NCBI GenBank assembly: GCA_964543485.1
Contig: CAZIYI010000001.1
Location: 81,493 to 145,492, forward strand
Origin: UBA2259 sp964543485
GTDB taxonomy: Bacteria; Patescibacteriota; Dojkabacteria; SC72
Reading direction: 5' to 3'
DNA: 64,000 nt
Numbering within the stretch: position 1 is the stretch's first letter; every line of letters starts with the position of its first letter. Both the position numbers and the translations under genes were made by a program. Under the pieces are notes generated by a model that saw nothing but the letters and a program-made list of their open reading frames with translations, had not been told where the DNA came from and did not search any database. Below, piece after piece: positions 53,739 through 61,700 of the stretch.

Positions 53739-54299
53739 TTAAAAATTCTTCCACATTCTACTTGGCTGTACAGTCATATCCCCCTTATACTTACTATTCA
53801 AACCACTACTACCGTAAGGTCTTTCACAGCTTCTATCTAACTCTTCGAATGCTAACTGTGCTATCTTCATACCAGAGTATATCCTAATTGGTAATGGAGA
53901 AAGATTAGCAATCTCTAGTGTTAATCTTAATTTATTACCTGGATCTAAAAATCCTGCAGTAGCATGAATGATAAGGCCCATTCTAGCAAGAGAACTTTTA
54001 CCCTCTAATCTTCCTACATGTTTATCATCTACACCTGTAATTTCTGTAACATTTGCAAGTACAAACTGTCCTGGTTTTAATACATACCCCTCTTTGTCAT
54101 CTATCTCTATCTTTAACATTAAATCTTCAACAGGTTTTTTAACATCAATAATGTCGTGTTTATCTGTATTAAATATCAATACCGTTTTATCTAAATGTAA
54201 ATCGTATGAAGCAGGTTGTACAAACTCATCAGAGAATGGCTCTATACTAATCTCTCCATTTGAAAGTTTCTCTTTAATACTTCTATCTGAAAGAATCAT
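53739..54299 (-). CDS. dcd: dCTP deaminase
   Basis: Converts dCTP to dUTP, or to dUMP in bifunctional forms, feeding dTMP synthesis. The 186-aa protein has VQPASYDLHLDKTVLIF, GRLEGKSSLARMGLIIHATA, FLDPGNKLRLTLEIANLSPL with the catalytic Glu in the LEI segment, and IYSGMKIAQLAFEEL. It sits 18 nt after the ThyX-like gene, consistent with a dTMP module. Confidence 0.94.
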   Translation of the reverse strand: MILSDRSIKEKLSNGEISIEPFSDEFVQPASYDLHLDKTVLIFNTDKHDIIDVKKPVEDLMLKIEIDDKEGYVLKPGQFVLANVTEITGVDDKHVGRLEGKSSLARMGLIIHATAGFLDPGNKLRLTLEIANLSPLPIRIYSGMKIAQLAFEELDRSCERPYGSSGLNSKYKGDMTVQPSRMWKNF

Positions 54300-54317
54300 A
54301 TTAAAAATATATTTAAA

Positions 54318-55907
54318 TTAACTTCTATCTATAAACTGATCTCTAGATTCGGGATCTGGTTTCTCAGTATTAGTCAATAAAGGATACCATATACCATCTA
54401 AGGAATTTAATAGCTCTAACCATTTATACACTAAACTACGATATGAAATATGTCCTCCCCTTCTTACTCTCAAATTAATTGTATACTGTAAATCATCAAA
54501 AGAACCATAGAAAGAGTATTTTGTACTATGTGCATGAGGTAGTAAATACTTTGTATAATCCTTAGATACATCATCCGACATAAATTGCTTAGATATTTTT
54601 CTCCATTTCTTAATCATCTCATATGTTTCAATTAAGCTCTCTTCATATTCATCTCTTAGATCTTTTAATTTAGGTATTTCAAGATAGTTACATAGAAAGA
54701 AACAGTCTTTACTCTCTCTACTCAATTCATTGTCTAAATCTATTTCATCGTGGAATAGTGGAATGAACCTCTCTAAACTCCTATGCCTATTTAAATCTTT
54801 AAGAGTACCTAGTGTAGCCATACCCTCTATCTTAATCGCTCCAGATTGACCTAAGTTACCCAACATATTGTGATGGTTATGATTTTCAAAAAGTATCTCT
54901 CCTAATCTTTGCTCATCCTCTTGGTCAAACTCTAATTCGTATTCACTACCTAAGGGGTTAACCAAAAGTTCATAATGAGTTATTAAATCTTCAACAGCAT
55001 TAGTATTGTAACTAACAGAGCATGAATCACATTCACATCCCATATTCTCATACTCTCTCTGTTTAGATACCATCTTACTAACTTCTTCTAATATTCCCTT
55101 CGTTGAATTTTTTCTACAACAGTTTGCATCTGTATGTCTAATTAAACCATCTGCTTCTTTAATATATTCTGGAATATTAATATCTGACTCTCCTAAAAGA
55201 TTGTAGAGAAGTTTACCCACCTCTTTTTCTACTACACTACTACTTGCATTAAAGTATGATATTAACTCAGACCAGTTTCTAGCAGACATTACTGCTGCCA
55301 TACTAGTTTGTAATCCGTAAGGAAGTAGATATCTAGCAGTATCAAAACTTCTAGCTTGTAAAACAGATTTCTCTTCTTTAATATCTTCATTAATATTAAA
55401 ATACTCTTTTAATACATCCTTTGTTTCTTTAAGTAATCTCCTGTAATCATTCATCTGTTTTAACATAATACTGTAATACTCTTTTCTAATTCCTTCATCC
55501 GAACATATCTCTTTTGGTATTCTTACATACTGAGGATTTTCAAAATTCTGATATCTAGTAGATCTTTCTTGTCCAGATATTACAGAGTTTGTGTAAAAGA
55601 TTTTCATAGCGCTAAACATAGGGATATTTTCAATACATACAAAAAGATCTGCCATATCACCTACAGATTTATGACCGTATCCATGAAATATTGATTCTAA
55701 TCTTTGTGCAGCATCTGTATTGTTATCTATAATTTCTTTTGCAATATCAGTAATTGAATCTGCAGACCTACTATACCTAGCACCTAAGTAAGCATTAATA
55801 GAGGGTTGTTTCTGTTTAGGATTTTGTAAAAGAGTATGTACCTTAAAACTATTCCATTCAGATATTAAACTAGCTATCTGTAAATCCTTTCTAAAGGTTC
55901 CTTTCAT
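54318..55907 (-). CDS. ThyX-like protein: tandem duplication with complementary halves
   Basis: Protein of 529 aa, about twice a normal ThyX (FAD-dependent thymidylate synthase). The N-terminal half has HGYGHKSVGDMA, then SGQERSTRY (111-119), matching the SxxxxSxRY end of the ThyX motif, while the RHR part reads TNS. It also has ARYLLPYGLQTSM (191-203). The C-terminal half has LNRHRSLERF with RHR (374-376) but lacks the SxRY part, then KYLLPHAHSTKY (453-464) and RRGGHISYR (482-490). Cys residues CRKN and CECDSC lie between. Context (dcd, glyA, folD) supports dTMP synthesis. Confidence 0.8.
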   Translation of the reverse strand: MKGTFRKDLQIASLISEWNSFKVHTLLQNPKQKQPSINAYLGARYSRSADSITDIAKEIIDNNTDAAQRLESIFHGYGHKSVGDMADLFVCIENIPMFSAMKIFYTNSVISGQERSTRYQNFENPQYVRIPKEICSDEGIRKEYYSIMLKQMNDYRRLLKETKDVLKEYFNINEDIKEEKSVLQARSFDTARYLLPYGLQTSMAAVMSARNWSELISYFNASSSVVEKEVGKLLYNLLGESDINIPEYIKEADGLIRHTDANCCRKNSTKGILEEVSKMVSKQREYENMGCECDSCSVSYNTNAVEDLITHYELLVNPLGSEYELEFDQEDEQRLGEILFENHNHHNMLGNLGQSGAIKIEGMATLGTLKDLNRHRSLERFIPLFHDEIDLDNELSRESKDCFFLCNYLEIPKLKDLRDEYEESLIETYEMIKKWRKISKQFMSDDVSKDYTKYLLPHAHSTKYSFYGSFDDLQYTINLRVRRGGHISYRSLVYKWLELLNSLDGIWYPLLTNTEKPDPESRDQFIDRS

Positions 55908-55917
55908 TAAGTATTGA

Positions 55918-57150
55918 TTACAATTTATCTATTCCTGGTATAGGGAAATCTTTAGTAAACTCTTTTACTTCCTCTTTAATTAATTTAATGTTTGATTCAG
56001 AGGTATTTCTTACTGCTCTATCAATATATTCAGATATCTTTTCCATATCACTCTCTTTCATACCTCTTGTTGTAATAGCGGGTGTACCAATTCTAACTCC
56101 CGATGGGTCCCAAGGTTTTCTTTCATCAAAGGGTATACTGTTTTTGTTCAAAGTAATATTTACACTCTCTAAAATATCAGAAACCTCCTTACCACTCATA
56201 TTTACACTTTTAACAGTATCTACTAAAAATAGATGGTTATCTGTACCCCCAGATACAATGGTATATCCTTTTTGAATTAAAGAATTAGCCAACGCCTTCG
56301 CATTTAATACAATCTGTTTAGCATACTCTTTAAACTCATTACTCTTTGCTTCCTCCAGTGCAACCGCTATACCAGCAGTAATATGGTTATGTGGACCCCC
56401 TTGAAGACCAGGGAATACCGCCTTATCTATTACTTCACCATACTCCTCCTTACAAAGAATCATTGCCCCTCTTGGCCCTCTTAAGGTTTTGTGTGTAGTA
56501 GTAGTCACTACATCTGCAATACCCACAGGAGAAGGATACTGATCTGCTACAATTAACCCTGCTACATGTGCAATGTCTGCAACAAATATAGCTGCAACTT
56601 CATCAGCTATCTTTCTGAACTCTTTCCAATCAATTATTCTTGAATAGGCACTAAATCCACTCCATATTAATTTTGGCTTGTGTTCTAGTGCTATTTTTCT
56701 TACTTCATCATAATCAATATATCCATCTTTATTTACACCGTAACTTACTGAGTTAAAATATTTACCACTAATTGATACCTTAAAACCATGAGTAAGATGG
56801 CCACCAGCTGATAGATCCATACCCATTGTCCTATCTCCTGAATTTAAGAATGCAAGATGTACTGCTAAATTCGCAGGTGAGCCAGAGTACGGTTGTACAT
56901 TAACATGCTCTGCTTTAAATACCTCTTTAGCTCTAGATATACACTCTTTTTCTATCTCATCAATATATTCATTACCTCCGTAATATCTTTTATCGGGATA
57001 TCCCTCTGAGTATTTGTTAGTTAAAATACTTCCCATTGCTTTAAGGACATTGCTACTAACATAGTTTTCTGAAGCTATTAACTCTATTCCCTCTTTCTGT
57101 CTTTTTGCTTCGTCATTAATATATTTAAAAACAATATCCTCTTTATACAT
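55918..57150 (-). CDS. glyA: serine hydroxymethyltransferase
   Basis: PLP enzyme that makes glycine and 5,10-methylene-THF from serine. I start at the ATG at 57148-57150 (MYKEDIVFKYINDEAKRQ), which overlaps the folD stop by 8 nt; the longer frame adds MMLTKR and a larger overlap. It is 410 aa. Motifs: IELIASENYVSSNVL, VNVQPYSGSPANLAVH, the PLP lysine in VTTTTHKTLRGPRGAMI, and FPGLQGGPHNHITAG. It supplies the one-carbon unit for the adjacent ThyX-like enzyme. Confidence 0.96.
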   Translation of the reverse strand: MYKEDIVFKYINDEAKRQKEGIELIASENYVSSNVLKAMGSILTNKYSEGYPDKRYYGGNEYIDEIEKECISRAKEVFKAEHVNVQPYSGSPANLAVHLAFLNSGDRTMGMDLSAGGHLTHGFKVSISGKYFNSVSYGVNKDGYIDYDEVRKIALEHKPKLIWSGFSAYSRIIDWKEFRKIADEVAAIFVADIAHVAGLIVADQYPSPVGIADVVTTTTHKTLRGPRGAMILCKEEYGEVIDKAVFPGLQGGPHNHITAGIAVALEEAKSNEFKEYAKQIVLNAKALANSLIQKGYTIVSGGTDNHLFLVDTVKSVNMSGKEVSDILESVNITLNKNSIPFDERKPWDPSGVRIGTPAITTRGMKESDMEKISEYIDRAVRNTSESNIKLIKEEVKEFTKDFPIPGIDKL

Positions 57151-57991
57151 TCTTTTTGTAAGCATCAATTAAATTACTAAGTAAACATACAATTGTCATT
57201 GGTCCAACACCACCAGGAACAGGAGTAATGTATGAAACAGTATCTTTAACACTTTCAAAATTAACATCTCCTACTAATTTTCCTTCCTCATTTTTATTAG
57301 TCCCTACATCTATTACAACAGCACCCTCTTTTATATATTCCCTATCTATATATTCTGGTTTCCCTATACCTACAATTAATATATCAGCCATATTACAAGC
57401 TGCTTTAAGATTTGGGGTATGTGAGTGACATACTGTTACTGTAGCATTTTCATTTTGTAGTAGTGCTGCTACTGGTAATCCAACAATATCACTTCTTCCA
57501 ATTACAACAGCATCTTTTCCATCTATATCAATACTGTACTCTTTAAGTAACTCTAGTATACCCTTGGCAGTAGCTGGAGCTATCGCTGACGGATCATTTT
57601 TAAAAAGTTTACCTAGATTAACAGATGTTAAACCGTCTACATCTTTACTTGGAGATATCTTTTCTAAGATATTACTTTCACTAATATGCTTTGGTAGGGG
57701 TAGTTGAACCATTACTCCATCTACATTTACATCTTTATTCAACTCTTCTATCAAAGATATTAATTCATCCTCTTGTACACTTTCTTCAAATCTATCTACA
57801 TTACACTGTATACCTAACTCTTGTGCTTTCTTAGATTTCATTTCTACGTACTTTTGACTCCCAAAATCATTTCCAACAAGAAGTATATCTAATCTTGGGT
57901 CTCTCTTCCCAAGTTCTTTGTACTCTTGCATATCTTTTTGTATTTTCTCAGATATTTTTAAGGAGGTTTGTTTACCATCTAATATTGTCAT
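57143..57991 (-). CDS. folD: methylene-THF dehydrogenase/cyclohydrolase
   Basis: Bifunctional NADP-dependent enzyme of 282 aa that interconverts methylene-, methenyl- and formyl-THF. Motifs: VGNDFGSQKYVEMKSKKAQE with the catalytic Lys, VDGVMVQLPLPKHI, SPSKDVDGLTSVNLGKL, AVVIGRSDIVGLPVAALL and ITPVPGGVGPMTIVCLL. It is the first gene of the folD-glyA-thyX-dcd-sufS operon and follows the sortase by 55 nt. Confidence 0.96.
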   Translation of the reverse strand: MTILDGKQTSLKISEKIQKDMQEYKELGKRDPRLDILLVGNDFGSQKYVEMKSKKAQELGIQCNVDRFEESVQEDELISLIEELNKDVNVDGVMVQLPLPKHISESNILEKISPSKDVDGLTSVNLGKLFKNDPSAIAPATAKGILELLKEYSIDIDGKDAVVIGRSDIVGLPVAALLQNENATVTVCHSHTPNLKAACNMADILIVGIGKPEYIDREYIKEGAVVIDVGTNKNEEGKLVGDVNFESVKDTVSYITPVPGGVGPMTIVCLLSNLIDAYKKNV

Positions 57992-58046
57992 ATTTTTAAT
58001 ATGTAAAAATATATTTATGTATTTTACAGGATATTTGAATATTTTT

Positions 58047-58709
58047 TTACTCTGTATCCCTAATTGCTACTACAACAGTTCTTTTAATATTTGCACCAGC
58101 AGGCCAACATGTCATTAAGGTAAGAGTGTCTTGGTCTAGATATTCACCTAAATACTGTATATCTTTTGGGTCTACAATCTTAACTTCTAGTACTTTGTAA
58201 GTATATATATCTCCTTGGTAGCTTACATATATTGGGTCATCTTTTACTAATTCGTTTAGTAAGTAGAAATATACATTGTACTTTCTTCTTTCATAGAAGT
58301 TTACAGCAGAGTGTGCAAACAGAAATACATTACCATTTTCATTTGGGAATGCACTTCCTTTAGCGTGTGCTACACCGTATATTAGTGCTGTGCTATACCT
58401 TTCCTCATTGTATGGATCTACATTTTTTAATACTTTAGCATTAGCTTGTATTTTAGGTATGTAAAGACCAAAGTTATGATCTACAAATACTATCTCTGTA
58501 TCTTTTTCTATCTCTGTAGTAATCTCTTCTCCTTTTGGTGTAACTTCTACTTTAATTTCTTCTACAGGTTTGGGAGAGAATTTGTAATCAAAGTATGACC
58601 ATATTAATGGTTGGTATGTAAAAAAGAGGATTGCTACTCCTACAAGAAGTAGTAGGATACCCAAGTATTTTGAGTATCCTACTTTTGATTTACTTTTTTC
58701 TTCTGACAT
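58047..58709 (-). CDS. sortase (second), paired with giant surface protein
   Basis: I start at the ATG at 58707-58709 (MSEEKSKSKVGYSKYL), preceded by an AGGA motif, giving 220 aa. One transmembrane anchor (YLGILLLLVGVAILFFTY) precedes the barrel. The triad is visible: His in LFAHSAVNF, Cys in LTLMTCWPAG and Arg in NIKRTVVV. The start lies inside the last codons of the giant LPRTG protein, a 20-nt overlap that implies dedicated pairing. It shares the LMTCWP active-site context with the sortase at 30769. Confidence 0.9.
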   Translation of the reverse strand: MSEEKSKSKVGYSKYLGILLLLVGVAILFFTYQPLIWSYFDYKFSPKPVEEIKVEVTPKGEEITTEIEKDTEIVFVDHNFGLYIPKIQANAKVLKNVDPYNEERYSTALIYGVAHAKGSAFPNENGNVFLFAHSAVNFYERRKYNVYFYLLNELVKDDPIYVSYQGDIYTYKVLEVKIVDPKDIQYLGEYLDQDTLTLMTCWPAGANIKRTVVVAIRDTE

Positions 58710-61700
58710 ATGAGTATCCTGCACTTCCTAATACTACCACTGCTGCTGCAATTATTACATACTTATATTTATTCCAGAAAGTTTCGTCTGTATCATCTTC
58801 TTCTCCATCTTTATCCTCTCCATTCTCTTCATCTTCATCTCCTTTTACCTCTCCGTTGTCTTCTTCCTCTTGGTCAGGATTCTCTTCACCTTCCTCGCCC
58901 GCAGTAGTCTCCTCTCCTGCTACCTCTCCTGTTTCTCCATTAACAGTAACTGTTGTTGCAGTTGTTCCTTGTATTACTGTTACAATATTATCTGTAACAA
59001 AGCTAGAGAAGTTTCCTAAATCATCTAATGCTCTAATTGCATAGTAGTACTCTTTAGTACAGTCTAATGGGTCATCATCTGCATATGTTACAGCTGTGTT
59101 TGGCCCAACTGTTAATGTATCAATTAATGTAGAAGCGTTAGCTGTAAATGGTTGTGTGCTTGATCTAAATATTTCTACTTTAGATGTTCTACCATCATTT
59201 GCTGTTTTAAATGAAAGTGTATATTTACATGTACCTTCTGTTTTTGCATAGTTTATTACTGGTAGTGGTTTCTCAAGTACGACCTCCACTGAAACAGTAC
59301 TAGATATGTTTTCATCACCACCAGCCTTTGCTTTTACATAGAAATCATAGGTACCACTTGTAGTAACTAATGCTGGGGTAACTTCACAGTTACCACTGTT
59401 AGTAGCATATGTACCAAAGAGAATACCGTCTTTATAACACTCTACTGTTACTGTTCTATTTTGTAAATCCAATGCTACAAATCCTATCTTGAAAGTATTC
59501 TTATTAGTAGGAGTTACTGGTTGCTCAATTCTTACATCAATATCTGCTACCGATGCATATGTAGGTAGGGGTTTTAGTATAAAGAACATACTAAATAGGA
59601 CTACTCCTGCAATAAATAGGTTTTTAATTCTTTTCTTTGGATTAAATACTAATAGAATGAATCCTAATATCATCGATATTAATGCTCCTAATGTTATATA
59701 TGTATCTGCACCTGTTCTAGGTAGAGTAATCGCTGCACCTAACACTTCTCCTTCTTCTATTTCAGGATCGTTCTCTACTTTAACTTGAGTACCTACGAAG
59801 TATTTACCCACAATACCATCGTTTATCTCAAAGCCCGAACCTTCAGATATCGCAAGTAGGTTTGATCCCATTATTCCTATTCCTTTTGCATAGGCAAGGT
59901 CAGGATATTTACCTGCATCAACAAGATCTGTTACCAAAGCTTTATACGTTATTGTAACTATTTCACCCACAAGTATCTTTCCTAATTCCCACTTTCCAGG
60001 TGAGGAATACTTCACTGCAGAGATATCTAAAATTCCTCTTACATTTGATATTGCTCTAAATGTACCTGATTGGGGTATGAAGCCTTCAGGAGGGAGATCT
60101 ATGAGGATTACATTGTTTACTGAACTCTTTTCTGCTCTAACTTTTATTGTATATGTTACTGTATCACCAATTGCTAGAGTATTTGGCCAACTATCATTTG
60201 TTTTACTTATATACAATTCTGATTTTTGAACATTACCTATGTAACAGGACCTATTATCTCCAGAAGAAACTTCTAAGTTATATGCATTATTATTGTAAAT
60301 ACCATTTTCTAAAATAGGTGATGATATTGCTCTATCAACTTCAGCTCCATTAGAACAGTATATNNNNNNNNNNNNNNNNNNNNNNNNNNNNNNNNNNNNN
60401 NNNNNNNNNNNNNNNNNNNNNNNNNNNNNNNNNNNNNNNNNNNNNNNNNNNNNNNNNNNNNNNTATATTCCAGTTTGATCCCAACCATCTTTCATACTCT
60501 CACTTAGAACATATGAATCAGGAAGTAAACTGAACTTCGTACTTCCGTCAATATCTGTAATCTGACTATATCCCTCTTCTTCAATCTTGGATATATTTAT
60601 TTCCCAATCGGATAGGAAAGATTCTCCTTCATCAAGTACACCATTAGCATTTAGGTCATTAAACTTGTAAACAGTAATACTACCTTTTTGAAGATTTCCA
60701 AACTTGTATGTTGGTCCCTCAACTGCATTTACTTGGTCAAGAAAACCTTTAGGATTTTCATCTGGCAAAGTTATAGTATGACAATTATTTCCCTCATTTA
60801 TAGGGTATGTCTGAACCCAACCATCTTGTAATTCCTCACAAACGGTATATTCACCAAGTTTTAAATCTTCAAACCAATACCATCCTAGATGATCTTCATT
60901 GTCAGTTAACATATATCTCTCACCTTCATCAAATTGACTATTTTCATTTTCATCAATGAATATCTTCCAATTACCCAACAAAGGTTCTAATTCACACTGT
61001 TCCATTGCTCTGTTTTGAGCTAAAGATCGGACATCATCATACATTTCTTCTCCTATACAGTTTCTCTCTCCATCTCCATTTATATCGCTCCATTTATACC
61101 CATGTATATCTCCTGTAGATTGAGTGTTAAATGCAACACAGTAATATGTTTGACCATATTCTGGTCTATTTAACCATTCCCAGTTGTCATAGTTTGCAAC
61201 ATCTTTGTCACAGTAAAATTCTGCAGAGAAATCATCTGAGTTATTATTGTTGTTATATGTAAATGGTATGTAGTTTTCTTGGAGTACTTCTCTTAATTCA
61301 ATTCTACTTCCCTTAAGATTATTAATCTTAGCTATTGCTATTCCTTCTTCACCAACTGCACTAAATGTATTCCAATCCTCACCTCCATATCCTATATATT
61401 CATCACCGGGGTTTCCTGCTCCTTGATATCCCCATTCAAATTCCCAGGTTGGTTCTAACCTACAGTGTCCTTCACTTTCATCAACCCAGTTCTGTGCTGT
61501 ATTAGATGTAATCTTAGCTGGTCCTTTTCTTCCCCAATTTGGTAAGTAAGACTCATTATCACAAACTACTTTCATTGCCTCTATCGTTACAGGCTGGTTC
61601 ACTCTATTTTTAATAGTGAAATTCTCTTCCATCTCATCTACTACAACAGGAGTTCCTTTACCACTAATATCAATCCATCCTTCCTTTAGATATTCATCTA

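Noticed and set aside
58780..58930. Tandem repeat array or CRISPR-like pattern in the acidic linker region
   Set aside because: This is low-complexity coding sequence for Glu/Asp/Gly residues; there is no regular repeat-spacer structure.
59560..59620. A separate gene starting at the second signal-like segment of the giant protein
   Set aside because: The frame is continuous with no stop, and candidate internal ATGs lack a well-spaced ribosome-binding site; kept as one gene and flagged as a finding.
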